Assembly: GCA_016617855.1 (NCBI GenBank)
Contig: JAECUM010013003.1
Location: forward strand, 1 to 64,000
DNA from: Megalonaias nervosa
Taxonomy: Eukaryota > Mollusca > Bivalvia > Unionida > Unionidae
Length of the DNA stretch: 64,000 nt
Direction: 5' to 3'
Positions 51,301-62,525 of this stretch are shown here, one piece after another (the first letter of the stretch is position 1; every line of letters begins with the position of its first letter). Under the pieces are notes generated by a model that saw only the letters and a program-made list of their open reading frames with translations, ran no database searches and had not been told where the DNA came from. The translations under genes and the position numbers were made by a program.

Positions 51301-51850
51301 AGTTCTTACATTCTGTATATTTCTTGTTAAAGAATGACAGTTATAAAAAGAAATGCGTAAAATAGTATGCATTATGTATATTTGAGTCCACTATAGCCCA
51401 ATTTGTGAATATTATAGTTTAACTCTGACTTTGATAGTAGACTCTAACCAACGTGTTCCTTGGCCACGCATCTACACTCATCATCGCATTGTGCGTAAGG
51501 TTATCATATATAATTTTGAAGCTGGCATTGATATTATATTTCATGTGTAGTTTCTCCACCTGGGTTGCCTTAACTCCAGATTTATGCTCAATATGCGAAG
51601 AAATGTCCGATTCCTGCGTTTCTGGGGCAAGTCTTGTCACGATTATGCATCGCTATCACATTGGACGCACTGTACGCAAATTTGTATACTTTGCCTTTCC
51701 TATGATAACACTTCCACGCCTTTTTGGAAACTGGTGTTTAAATTGGACATTTGTAAACTTATTAGCACGTCGTTGATGAAGATTTGTGTGCGATGTTTTA
51801 TGTAAAAATGCAGCCCTACAGAGGTCGTTGTTTCTCAGAGAACTTGCGAC
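48369..51850 (-). mobile_element. CR1/L2-like LINE, 5' truncated and decayed
   Basis: Minus-strand non-LTR element ending in AATAAAGAATTCTTATCTTG (complement of 48374-48393), the usual kind of CR1/L2 3' tail. It carries the tail of ORF1 (about 51850-51419) and nearly all of ORF2. Many stops. The 5' boundary is approximate. Confidence 0.82.
48540..51372 (-). pseudogene. LINE ORF2: endonuclease and reverse transcriptase remnant
   Basis: Endonuclease pieces: RISFYNCHSLTRN and CFLQELCL (51360-51260), VNVYLPCD (51020), GDWNTN (50900) and SWLDHLCLY (50745). Reverse transcriptase pieces: SKIGKLTD (49730), CFLDASKAFDRVNHW (49520-49480), GVRQGGVLSPLLFNIYIDEF (about 49350-49290) and the active site as FADHISLI (49207-49184), where the second Asp is His. 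The C-terminal domain MMRHYRFLCTRTNMFLRKF is open at 48953-48540. Clade call rests on the RT and this C-terminal region. Confidence 0.82.
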
Positions 51851-52027
51851 TTTAGCAAAAGTTTTGTCGTTTCATAAATCCACGTCTGACGCGTTGGAGT
51901 CTTCTGAAGATGCGATCATTTTTAATGCAGCTGAGCTGAGATTTATTCCCCATCATCTGAATTAGTATTATTCTGGAATGCTGTTGTTGTACCCAGTAGT
52001 AGGTGTGAAGGAGGTTTCTGGTTCAAA
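51851..52027. other. Spacer between LINE and hairpin element
   Basis: Short AT-rich sequence; no gene. Confidence 0.4.
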
Positions 52028-52204
52028 GACCCTAAAATCGTTACCAACAAGTCCGGAATCGACTATATCGTCAACAACACATGATAACTATCTTGTATGA
52101 CAAAATATACGATATAGTTGACATCCACGTCATCAACTTTTGAGAACTATCTTGTATGATAAAATATATGAAAGACCGAACTTGTTGGTAACGATTTTAG
52201 GGTC
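52028..52204. repeat. Hairpin (MITE-like) element, about 177 bp
   Basis: GACCCTAAAATCGTTACCAA onwards at 52028 is repeated as its reverse complement ending at 52204, a 25-bp terminal inverted repeat. Inside, a direct duplication of AACTATCTTGTATGA lies at 52087 and 52146. Confidence 0.65.
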
Positions 52205-52335
52205 TCCGATCCATAAACACTCCTTTATTCCCATTACTAATTATTGTTAGACAAAATTTATATAAAATTTAATGTTAGATAAAATTTATTGTCATATAAC
52301 TTCATCACCTATTGTTAGTGTTTCGACTGTGGATA

Positions 52336-52743
52336 TCAGAAATATTTAACATCACAATGGTAAAGACAGAACTTTATTCTGCCGCTTACACAACGACGAC
52401 ACTCAAATAAATCTTTCATTTCTAGTTTATTAAGAGGATACTTTTTGTCAATAGAAAATACTTTTGATCGAACAAGATCAATGGTAAGTTTAGTATATTT
52501 TTGTTGACTGATTGGATCATGAAAGTTATTAAATATTGCTGACAATTCCTGGCTTAATTTCTCAAGATAATTGAAATACTCGCTGTTGCCACATCTAACA
52601 AGCGAAAGTTTTAGCTTGTCACGGCCGCTGAAACATATTCCTGAAATTTCATTGTTAATTTCAACTGTCAAGTGATTACCGTCTATCATTAGATATTTGA
52701 TTTTGCTATTGCTGCTATTTGTCACTGTCATATTTTCAAACAT
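52336..52743 (-). CDS. E3 hypothetical protein downstream of polymerase (135 aa)
   Basis: Open for 135 codons (MFENMTVTNSSNSKIKYLMI start). Ends with a Cys/His-containing FECRRCVSGRIKFCLYHC segment, perhaps a small zinc motif. No family recognised. It lies about 160 bases after the polymerase stop on the same strand. Confidence 0.45.
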   Translation of the reverse strand: MFENMTVTNSSNSKIKYLMIDGNHLTVEINNEISGICFSGRDKLKLSLVRCGNSEYFNYLEKLSQELSAIFNNFHDPISQQKYTKLTIDLVRSKVFSIDKKYPLNKLEMKDLFECRRCVSGRIKFCLYHCDVKYF

Positions 52744-52902
52744 TATTTCTAAAGTTTAGATAAAATTTCATACCCTAGTCAGAAGAGATAATGTCAAGTA
52801 TAGATTTATCGCAGGTGCTTACGCCCGCGACTTTGTCTGATGAAAAGATAATATCATGTATAGATTTGTCGTCGGAACGACAGTACCTAAGTGCAAACGC
52901 AT

Positions 52903-55900
52903 CTATTCCGTTTCGCAATAACGTTTGTCATCCAAATTACTTAATCCACTTTTGATAATAACATCTGTTTCCAGTTTATGATGATTTGTTCGAATAGCCA
53001 TTGCTCTTATAAAATTAACACCTCCATCAAACACATATTTAAAATCGTCAAACCCAATACATTTGTTAACAAAATCACGAGGCAAACCTTTTGCTTTTTT
53101 GTTATTGCATTATTGTCTAGCAACACGGTGTACATTTTACTACGCAATCCAATAAAATATTTGATAATGAGCGAATTCATTTTATCCTTGAACTTGCCAA
53201 TAACCTTTTTATTCGAATCATCATGAAATTTACTATCGCAAGGATAATCATAAAGATCAAACAGTTGTCGGTTATCAAAGATACCCTGATAGACGTCCTC
53301 GGTTTCTAATAAAACCTCTCATCCACGGCGACTGATTGAATTTTAATCCCCGACGAACTTTCCTGAACACAAGACCAGCATCTACTGTTTGTTTTAAAAC
53401 TTTGTAATACAAAACATAATTTCGCTTATCAAGTAAATTTGGAACGAGTTTGCTCACCACAGAATTTTGTTTCGGTGATCCCATTGCTTGTTGTTTCTGA
53501 GATAACAAACTATAGTCGATTATGATTGATTCCGCACAGAACGGATAATCGTTGTGTAAATCATGTAACGAAGAAGGATAGTCAAGATCAACTCCAACAA
53601 AATATGAAACATCGTCAGGTATCTTTTTTTTCTGTCTCCGCTAAAAATTGGTCAGGTTTAATCCAACGAAATCCACCAAACGGCATTGGTTCTGACATTG
53701 CAGAACCATACAAATTATTCGTACCGAGATAAATATTATACTTCGATGGAAGCTCAGGATTGTACTCTTTCATGTATTTGTTGTTTGCTTCCGAATATTT
53801 CTTTGCTATCACGCTAATACCACCTATAATACCTTTTTCAATAAAATTAAACATGTCAACGTCTGTTAGTAATTCTAGCTATACCTTACTAAACTTTAGC
53901 AGAGCATCCCACGATAACTCAGGAGCAGAGTAATACCAACAAGGATCTAGTCCATAATTGTTATAGCTAACTTTTCGAAAACTCTCAAATACATCAGCCA
54001 GCAATAATACATCCGTTTTCAAATACAAATCATGATAATCGCCAAATGTCTTGCAATCAAATTCTTTCCAAATATCTTGCGCATATTTGTATTCGTCATC
54101 GGTTATATTTTCGCTTTTTAGCTGCGAATAAAATTTATCTTTGTCAGGTAAAAAAGTTTCATCAGATTTATTCCAATCATCGACATGCGCGTATGGAAAT
54201 ACTCCTTTTTTGTTAACAAGCTTGCTTTAGAGCCAAAACAATCTTGTGGGTTATAAAACTCGCTACCAGCGCTTACAGCATTTTTCTTTTACAAGATCTT
54301 CTAACGTTATTAATGTAAACTGTAGGCTGTCGATAAAACGCAACTTACCTAAAGTAACCGATAATATACTTTTCAAAATTATTTGGAATACACTTGATCA
54401 CATTATCGAGTTTTAAACGAGACGTTATTTCAGGATTACTAAAAGCTTCTACGATAATATGACTGTCATATCCTCGGAAATTGTGAAGAACAACTGGAAT
54501 AAAATCTGGAGCATGAATCTTTAGATTACATTTATAGTGAGCCGCTCCGCGATAATGCCCGGTCAAATGACAATGATCACGCACTTTTTCATTACCAGGT
54601 GCGGGCGATGCATGCGTATCAAACACCTGTTCACAAATATGACAAAATTCTGCTTGCTCGTGATCAATTTTCTGCTGAGCTGTCAGTTTTATCATTGGAA
54701 CGATTCTTCTTAAACGTTTAAATATATCATCAACTTCGCTAATCAAATGCTTCAGAAGCCAAACAGCTTGATTAGGCGCGGTGACTCCATCACTGCGATA
54801 TATTTTAATCGGCATTGATAAACTCGGATCAACACAACAAACCATCTTATACGCGACTCCGCATGGAACATGGTTTTGAGTTTTTTTTGTACTTGATTGG
54901 TTAGGATTATTTTCTGCGCCAAGTACAGGCTGAAGTAAGCACTCGAAGTCGGCGTAAATAACGAAAGGAAGTTTTAATTTCTGTTTGTGGTTGACAAACC
55001 GAAGAATTTTTTCTTTCTCGCCTGACATTGTTATTCGCTGCACATTAGTGCACTACTGTAGATGCTTTTGTAATTTTTCATTGTCAGAGCAACCGTGTAA
55101 ACAACGATAACAGAAGTACTTATTTTTTTGTTTGCTGTACTGTCTACCTCTACCAACAAGTCCGTTGAAGTTTTTGATCAATATGTAATGATTTTTATAA
55201 AACAGTAGGTTTATTGTTGATTCTGAGGCTGTTTAAGAAATATATCTCGGACAGTCGTTTTCTTGCTCGTCAAGACCAAGTACGATAACAGAAATATTAT
55301 TTTGCTTGTCAAACATTGGTATTTGATTTTCTGCAACGGGAAAGTCAATACCAGTAAAATTTAATTTTGTAACGTGACTTTAATATTTGTCAACACGATC
55401 AGCGTTTTTTTCTACTGGAAACATCGCAGAAAGAATGGCCCACCGGAAGCATTTGTTATCAAAGTTTTTAACGTTAATGCATCATTTTTTGTTTTTTATT
55501 TTCTGCGGCAGGTCAATATATGAACTACCGCGTAATACGTTATATTTCATCGTGTGAAATAAAATTTCAGTAATCATCTCAAACTTCCAACCTGAACCTG
55601 ATTTGGTGAAATCTTCTATCTTTTTCCAAATTTCCTTGTGTATTTTATCAGCTAGCGATGAAAGATTAGTTCCAAGCAAAACACGTTTGGATTTTGCGCT
55701 AATAAAAGGATCTGCAATTTCCTCGTTCACGACGTGGTTGTTAGCATCATCTCCAGAAGCATATAATTTTGAAAATAAAACGTGGCACTGCACTAAGATT
55801 TTCAAACCCTTATGTTTTTCAAGTTCACGTTTTATAGTTGGTTCTAAGAAATGAAAAAGATTTAAAGAGGTACAATTTGCCAGAACGATTTGTTTATCAA

Positions 55901-55993
55901 ATCGATAGCTGTTATCAAATCCAGCAAAAGTGGTAGCTATTTTTGCAGGTTCTCCGATAAGGCTCCTTTTGCTATATCACGTAACTTCAGCAT
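52903..55993 (-). pseudogene. E3 protein-primed DNA polymerase, multiple breaks
   Basis: About 1,000 codons from ATG 55993. N-terminal block FTKSGSGWKFEMI and KYNVLRGSSYIDLP (about 55615-55510), exonuclease I in PFVIYADFECL (54955), exonuclease II in LHNFRGYDSHII (54480), DYHDLYLKTDVLLLADVFE (about 54035-53980), motif A as YLGTNNLYGSAM (53740), where the catalytic Asp is Gly, and KVRRGLKFNQSPWMR (about 53350). Several frameshifts and stops. This is the animal-Polinton type of DNA_pol_B_2, distinct from E1/E2. Confidence 0.88.
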
Positions 55994-56140
55994 TGCTATA
56001 TACTATATTATCACATGTCTAATTGAGTGTTCAACAAGTGTTCTATTTATAGCGCACCGCACTAGGTAACTTTGCTATACACACGTCGAAGAGCTAAACA
56101 AAATACGTACAATTAGAGATTAGAATTACCTATTTTATAA

Positions 56141-56944
56141 TGACAAGCGTAAGCGAGCAAGAAAATATTATTATGTCCACCCCAAATACAACTTGTATGC
56201 GGGGAATATGTTAGGATCGGTGATACACATCAAATACGACCAACTTTTTGGTAAAGAAACACCAATTGGTTTCAATGTATCAGTAAAATCGGAAGGAGAT
56301 ACAATGCGAACAGAAATGTTCAGGAAAGATTTCATCTACACATTGTTTTGCGGAGACATTCCAGAAGGGCAGCGAGTGTATCATACTAATGGTGCAGCAA
56401 CCGATGATAATATCGCAAACTTATCTTTGCAAGATGAATTTCAACCTCATCCGGTGTTTGATCTTTACAAAGCCTCTGACAAAGGAATTATTCGAAGCAG
56501 AAAAACAAAAATATAATAGGTAGATTACAAAACACTGGATATTTTATGGTACATGTTAGAGGAACAAAAACAGATTTTGTAGATTATCAATCGCATAGGT
56601 TTGTTTAAGAAGTTTTTAACTGACCAAAACCAAATGCTTTAGTAATAGACCACGTCAACCGCATTAAAACTGACAATCGTATCGAAAATTTAGATTTGGT
56701 GACCCAAAAAGAAAATGCAAAACGAGGACGAGATGGTGGTATTAATTTTAGATGTCCCACCAAACCAGTGATTTCGTATAATCTTGAAACGGACGAAGAA
56801 AAGACGTTTCCTTCAATGTCGGCTGCGGCGAAATACTTTAAAATAAATACAAGGGTAGTAAAGTTTGTTGCAGATGGTAAATATAAATCCACTACCTCAC
56901 AATCAACATTTGACAGAATCGTCTTCCAATACGATGATAACTAA
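56141..56944 (+). pseudogene. HNH endonuclease-like gene with two HNH modules
   Basis: Plus strand, opposite the rest of E3. The first part (KYNLYAGNMLGSVIHIKYDQ, then GQRVYHTNGAATDDNIANLS) and the second part (NALVIDHVNRIKTDNRIENL) each have an HNH-like H-x-N-G or H-V-N-R followed by DNR/DN..NL. Stops near 56516 and 56607 separate them. The end, KPVISYNLETDEEKTFPSMS followed by AAKYFKINTRVV, resembles NUMOD-type DNA-binding repeats of homing endonucleases. Either two fused genes or a duplicated module. Confidence 0.7.
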
Positions 56945-57259
56945 ACTTTTTTGCAAGATTTTTGCAAGTTCTCCTTAACTAATACAGTTATGACACCATA
57001 ACATAATAGCTTCTCTATCATACATTATATAACAAATATTTTTTCTTGCAATTGTTCTTTTTCTGATTCGGTTAGTAGCACGTTATCAGGTCCGTTGTTT
57101 ACTAAAAGAAGATTAACAGAAATATTTTTATCATCGCTGATAAAAACGCCTGCGAACAGCTTCTTTAAGCTCAAGATGATTCATGATTGTTGCTTTTCCA
57201 TGATATCTTATCTTGTCTATTATTATTATTATTTAAATTTTACAAAATTTTATTATATT
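56945..57259. other. Spacer in E3
   Basis: AT-rich, no supported gene; (TTA)n-like run at 57220-57232. Confidence 0.4.
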
Positions 57260-57529
57260 ATGAGTCTTCTCGAAAAATTGAAATATATTTATGATACACC
57301 ATTAACACCAGCGGAAACAACTTTATATATTGCACAAGAAGCTAACGTCAACGACATAAGTCGTCGCGATAAAGCCGTCAACGACGAAGTCGTCAACGAC
57401 AACGTCAGTGTCAACGATAAAATCGCAACTGTTTCCATGATATGTCGTGGAATAGGAAAAACCACGGAAGACCATGAACCGGCCGATACAATGTTAAGTA
57501 TCATATCACAAAAAAATTTTAAAATTTAA
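57260..57529 (+). CDS. E3 small protein with VND repeats (89 aa)
   Basis: Open from ATG 57260 (MSLLEKLKYIYDTPLTPAET). Residues 28-57 are made of repeated units (NVNDISRRDKAVNDEVVNDN, then VSVNDKI) encoded by the GTCAACGAC family of short repeats found across E3. The flanks look like ordinary protein. Unknown function; convergent with the integrase. Confidence 0.5.
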   Translation: MSLLEKLKYIYDTPLTPAETTLYIAQEANVNDISRRDKAVNDEVVNDNVSVNDKIATVSMICRGIGKTTEDHEPADTMLSIISQKNFKI

Positions 57530-57739
57530 TTTTACATTGGACAAGAATCAATTGTTCTGGCAACTGATAAAACCATTCTTAGATATCAAAATTCCCGACC
57601 GACAGAAATTTTTTTATATTTGTCAAGATATTTAATCTGATGACGATTTCTGACGATCGCCGACGATATTTAATATCGTTATGTAAGGTAGCAAAATGTA
57701 AATCAGTCCAACGTAAATACGAAGAAATCTACAAAAACA

Positions 57740-59096
57740 TTATTTCACAATGTTGAGCTTGTTGAGCTTCGTAGTTGGTATCCAACTATTAAACTTATCG
57801 CTCTAACCGCGCCACCTGACGAGGCTTTTATTGTGACGCTTTTTGATTACTCGTTCGATAACAAATATATCTTGTTCAGTTTTCTGTAGTTCTTGTTCGT
57901 AAAAACTACCAATTACTGGTTCACCTGATAAATCTTTTAGCGAGTACGTTATTAAAACTTTATCAACGACAAATTCTTCTTCAGTCCAGTTTGGAGTAAA
58001 TCCGTTTTCAAATACTTTCTTTTGTTAGAGAAATTAGAACTCGATTTCTTATTTTAAATATATGTCGCCGATACATATTTTCGTTTGCTAGTATCGGATT
58101 TTTAATTGCATCGTTTGGTGACATTTTTATAGTTCGGTGTTTCGTGCTGTTGTAGTCGGATATAATCTGTGGAAGATCATTAATAAACCTGTTTGTGTTT
58201 TTAGTTGTCAGATGTTTGTGGATCCGCTCGTTTAGTGTACGATTACATCGTTCAACGATAACGCTTTTTCCTTCGTTTCCTGTAACATATTTTTAAAGTT
58301 ATTTTGTTCCAAAAACTGTTTAAATTTTTTATCAAAAAAACTCTGCTCCGTGATCAGTCTAAATTTTATTTGGTCACCTTTTCGTGCTAACGAACATTTG
58401 TTTTAATGCATCATTTATTGATGTTTCTGTTTTACATGCAAAGGGTATACTAAACGCGTATTTACTAAAAACATCAATAACGTTAAAAAAGTATTTCTTA
58501 TTATCATTCAACTTAGCAAGATTCGACATATCTACTAAATCTATTGCCCAGATATCATCAACGGCATTCGCGAGAACCTTACGTCGCGGAAACTTTTTTT
58601 TAGGTTTGTGTAATTCAGCTAAGAGCGTCTTCATCGGCGCAGTATCAACATACATTTCTCTTCCAAGACCTAACTTATATTTTGTTCCAATTAATCCTTG
58701 CACCAGTTTTCTGTCAAATCATTATCGCAGATTTACCGGTTTCATATCATGAAGTTCGTTTAGCATTATCTTATCACACCCAGGCATATCTTGTTCGTTG
58801 CCCCGATAACAGATGTCGTGACGCATTGCTATCGCATCAACTTGATTATAAGGCTCTTGTCCAGGTAATGGATTATCGTTTTCGTCCAGTTGTTTATCTA
58901 ACGGATTATATGGCCCAGTGTATTTGTGGCCAGGCAATGTCCTACCTCCTTTTGGTTTTGGTAATTTTCCAATAAGATTGTGAATGTCAATACCGCTTCC
59001 AACTACTTCTCTGCGATTGCAGGATTGGTAATACGTAACAATTTTATCTTGTTCGATACATAAGTCTTTGTGGCAATCACAATTACACTTTTTCAT
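57740..59096 (-). pseudogene. E3 PLA2 domain joined in frame to integrase and chromodomain
   Basis: ATG 59096. Cys-rich start (CNCDCHKDLC), then a parvovirus-type phospholipase A2: calcium loop LPGHKYTGPYNPLDKQ and catalytic AIAMRHDICYRG. After MKPVNLR, two adjacent stops (TAA TGA, 58722-58717) are followed in the same frame by KLVQGLIGTKYKLGLG and the integrase core: IWAIDLVDMSNLAKL (first Asp), DHGAEF (second, frameshifted region near 58350) and VIVERCNRTLNE (Glu). A chromodomain end (FNSWIPTTK) lies just before the stop at 57740. Several stops in the second half. The shared frame suggests a former PLA2-integrase fusion. Confidence 0.82.
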
Positions 59097-59346
59097 TGTT
59101 TTATTTTTTAATCATCGACAAAAATAACTCTGTTGTCGACGGCGTCTCCGCTACTTGTTTGCCTGGCATTGGCAGGAATATACTTTTCTTTTTACCACAA
59201 ACAGCATAAATACTTTTTAACATCATTCTGTTATTTTTTGTTTATTCTGTTCGCTCGTCTGTGTTAGGCGTTTTAGTCTTGCATTTGAGACAATATGTTG
59301 TTGATGACTGCGTCATTGTTATATTCGATTGTCACACAAAATTAAT

Positions 59347-59390
59347 CGCGACGACTTTGTCGTCGCGACGTTTGTCGTCGCAATCTTCAT
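59347..59390. repeat. GTCGTC palindrome cluster
   Basis: CGACGACTTTGTCGTCGCGA followed by CGTTTGTCGTCGC: two overlapping hairpins. Related pieces occur at 57346-57425, 59756-59775, 60079-60110, 60398-60455 and 63182-63215, inside genes and between them. Confidence 0.7.
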
Positions 59391-59589
59391 AGCTAGTTTC
59401 ATCGTCGCGCTAGGTTATCGTTGTTCTCACTCGGATACCTATCAAATTGCAAAATAAACTTTAAAAATCGGATCTTTTGACATCTGTCGGATGAACATAA
59501 TACAATAATAACCACAAGCGGATGTTCCAACTGGCTGTAACTGGTTGGATGAGTAATTTATTTTTTTTAAATTTTTAAAAATATATTTT

Positions 59590-60067
59590 TTTTATAAGAT
59601 CACTCGGTGGAAGTCAAAACGAATCAAAATAATTGTTATTGTAAACAGTTACCCAGTGAATACCTGATCCATCATTAAAGTTTTGTATATTTACAACGCA
59701 CGAACATTACCTAATAACCTAATTCATCTTTAGAATATATTCCATGAAATCCTTTTTCAACGACAGAGTCGTCGGGTTTTAATTTTTTAATTATATCAAA
59801 ATTACTTAACGGAAACGAAGTTGCGGTCACAGGTGTCTGGTCCCTGGAAGAGTCATTCCCAGTCCGATTCCCAACAGATTCGGAAGTAGACTTCCCTCTG
59901 CTCCCGCTAGAAGTGGTCCTATAAATCGGCCTTCGACTTTCATTTTTTATTTTGTTGTCCTCGGCGATCGCTTTGTCGTCTTCTTTTTTTAACTTTTTTT
60001 TTTTTTGTTGTGATTTTGCCTTTGGCGATTTTGCTTTCCTAACTGGTATTTCATTTTTTATTGTCAC
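59590..60067 (-). pseudogene. E3 adenain-like protease, truncated and frameshifted
   Basis: ATG 60067; Lys-rich N-terminal extension, then PLSNFDIIKKLKPDD and KGFHGIYSKDELGY, as at the start of Polinton proteases. After a stop at 59711, another frame carries NDGSGIHWVTVYNNNYFDSF with the catalytic His and acidic residue. The part with the catalytic Cys is missing before 59590. A (A)n run in the Lys-rich region may be unstable. Confidence 0.72.
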
Positions 60068-60138
60068 ATAAAACTACAATGTCAACGTCGACGACCTTTC
60101 TCGTCAACGATAGATTCGTTTGATACCGTCTCCGAATA

Positions 60139-60555
60139 CTATTTTTTTGGGGTTGCTTCTGATACTGCTCCTGATGCTGATGCTAGTCCTAGTGTCCCTA
60201 GTACAGGTACAATCTTTGGTATTACCTTTTTAGCTATCGTAGCAAGTGCTGGTCCAAGAAAGCTGCTGTCGACCGCATAGCGATTTGCCATCGCCGTTAC
60301 TTGTGCAACAGACAGCTTAAGAACAAGTGGTTTACCCCGATTAAGTTTATTGATTTGTTGTTGAGTTAACATTACTTTGACTGCTGTTTTATTTGACGTT
60401 GTCAACGACTCCGTCGTTGGCGACTTTGTCGCTGGAGACGCTGTCTCCGGAGATATTTTTAAAGAAACAGAACGGCTTTTAACTATTGCTGCTGATAATT
60501 TTTCAACTTGACCTTGCGTTAGATATATTTCTTTAGTTGTGTATTTGGTTTTCAT
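60139..60555 (-). CDS. E3 core/minor capsid protein (138 aa)
   Basis: Intact. N-terminus MKTKYTTKEIYLTQGQVEKL is a hallmark of a small Polinton protein family located next to the capsid gene. A Thr/Ser/Pro-rich insert (about residues 35-55), encoded by the short palindromic repeats, separates it from VMLTQQQINKLNRGKPLVLK. The C-terminal part is hydrophobic with a Gly/Ala-rich helix (KIVPVLGTLGLASASGAV). Possible core or membrane-active virion protein. Confidence 0.72.
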   Translation of the reverse strand: MKTKYTTKEIYLTQGQVEKLSAAIVKSRSVSLKISPETASPATKSPTTESLTTSNKTAVKVMLTQQQINKLNRGKPLVLKLSVAQVTAMANRYAVDSSFLGPALATIAKKVIPKIVPVLGTLGLASASGAVSEATPKK

Positions 60556-60623
60556 TATATTTTATTTTGTTAGATTAAAGTTTTATCATCATCCTATCTT
60601 GTGCCGAGTCAGTTGTCTAGAAC

Positions 60624-62060
60624 CTATCGCTGGAAATAAGCGCAAATACATTAAACGGAGTTGCTGAAACTCATCCAAGCGTCCAAGTTACTTCTATTTC
60701 TGCGACTGAATTAATCATTCGTTCGGAGCGTTTTGATAAGTCAAAGAAAAAGATTGGATAAATCGTACGAAATTCTTCAATATTAATCTGTGATCCGCTA
60801 TCAGTGTCTTTGTATTTTTGCATTGCTTCCATCAGGTACATATACACTCTCGTAACATGTTTACCATTGCCGGCTGTAAAATCACATTCGATAGCTCGAT
60901 CTGGATATTGTTTAGAGTTAATTATTTTGTAGTTGGCTACCACATCGCGCTGTTTGCTGAAAAACAATAAATATATGCCTAGGCAATTGTTTGCTTGCAT
61001 TTGTTGTAATACGCCACGTGTAGTCGATTGCGTTAGGAACAGTTGCTTTATATATTTTATGTTGATGAAAATAAATCTTTTTTGTAAACGCCTCCAATAT
61101 TGTATTAATCTCTGTTAACTTAGCTACTGATGGAACAACTCGCGGCATCCACAGCGCCAATTTCGAAGTCTCAAATTGTACATCTGCTACACCAAATCGA
61201 AAAAGACAATCCGCTTGATCTGCCCGATCCAAAATAAGAGTATGTTTCAACCCAGAAAATACCTTATGGTAGTCGCGACAAAATCCAAATATTGTACTTA
61301 ACGGCAACATCATTGTCATTTGTTGTGATTCCGACGCAAGCTCTGTTCGTTTGGCATGTCCCTCGTTATATCTTCTGTTACGTGTACTAATAAACCCATT
61401 GATTAAATCTAACATAGCGACTGAATCTGCACCTCCAGCTGGTGGTGCTAGCCAAGGTTATTACACGCTTGCGTCAGTGAATTTCTCACGGCGGCTGCAT
61501 CTGCAGCTATAGCTGGTGGTTCTATGACAAAGTTTGCAGCATTATCTATGAGAAAAGTTCTAACAATTACAAGATCTGCATTAGGGTCAGTACCATGGGC
61601 AAAAGCACCACCTGCAACAAATTCGCTTGAAGCAGCTAAACCAAGTCGAGTGTCTTTCAACCACATCATATTTGTGGCCACCGATCTCGAATAATCATCA
61701 CTAAATGAAACAATGTTTAGTATTGTACCTGCAACCGGTAACCAATCCACAATATCCTCCATGGTTTGAGTTGCTATTAGATATCGTGCACTTCTGAACA
61801 AACTCCAGCCATTATTGAAGGGTGCTTTCTGTACCATCTGCGATAGGATTACCAGCTGCTGTTAATATTCTACCACGAACTTTCAGCATCGCCTACTGCG
61901 GAAATAAAAACACATCCTCGTCCCTGGTATTAAAAATTCGCTGACCAGCTCTATTTGGATCGTTCGAGTTATCGTCGATATATTCGATATACTCGAATTC
62001 TGTAACTGTATCGTCGGCATCATATCCTTCACTAAGATCAAGATAATTTTTAACTGACAT
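60624..62060 (-). pseudogene. E3 major capsid protein (double jelly-roll), broken
   Basis: ATG 62060 (MSVKNYLDLSEGYDADDTV). Conserved blocks: EFEYIEYIDDN, NNGWSLFRSARYLIATQTME, MMLPLSTIFGFCRDYHKVFS, LWMPRVVPSVAKL, and IYPIFFFDLSKRSERM near the end. Stops at about 61893, 61813, 61448 and 60671 plus frameshifts near 61400 and 60990. Full length of about 470 codons is covered. Family distinct from the E1/E2 capsid but with the same expected fold. Confidence 0.85.
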
Positions 62061-62090
62061 CTTTTATTTTATAATCGCCACATAAAATTA

Positions 62091-62525
62091 CTAGAGCTGA
62101 GGCAAATCTAATTTTTGTTTTGGTTTATTTACTAGCTTACGTATTACCTTTTCACCGCGTGGCGATAGTAATTTTTTTTTTTGTCGTAGCTATCATGGCT
62201 CGTTTTGTTTCTTCTGTTGGTGCAATATCTGATATTGCTTGTTTTATTTCCTGTGAGGAAACTGGTGGTTTCTCTCTCCTTATTTTATCGACGATCTTTT
62301 GTCCGACTGCGGTGCCAGCTGCACTGCTGCTCCCGTCGCAAAAGCTTTAGATGCGTCAATTGCAATTGGTGCTACTTTATGCGCGATTCCTGGTATATTT
62401 TCGACCTACTTCGTAAATATATTTCCGAGAAATCCACCTACGACTTTTCGTCGATAATTTTTTTGTCTTATCTTATTATTCAATATTTTCCTTATAAAAT
62501 TAATTTTGTTCACGTGATTTAACAT
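62091..62525 (-). pseudogene. E3 pVI-like minor capsid protein, frameshifted
   Basis: ATG overlaps the penton stop (TAATG at 62527-62523). VVGGFLGNIFTK, a TAG, then NIPGIAHKVAPIAIDASKAF, a frameshift near 62320, and KIVDKIRREKPPVSSQEIKQ, ending KPKQKLDLPQL at 62091. The order GGFLGNIF, Ala-rich helix, basic tail ahead of the capsid gene is typical for Polintons. Confidence 0.65.

Noticed and set aside
58384..58752. Plus-strand 122-codon frame
   Set aside because: Antisense shadow of the E3 integrase core, which has recognisable catalytic motifs.
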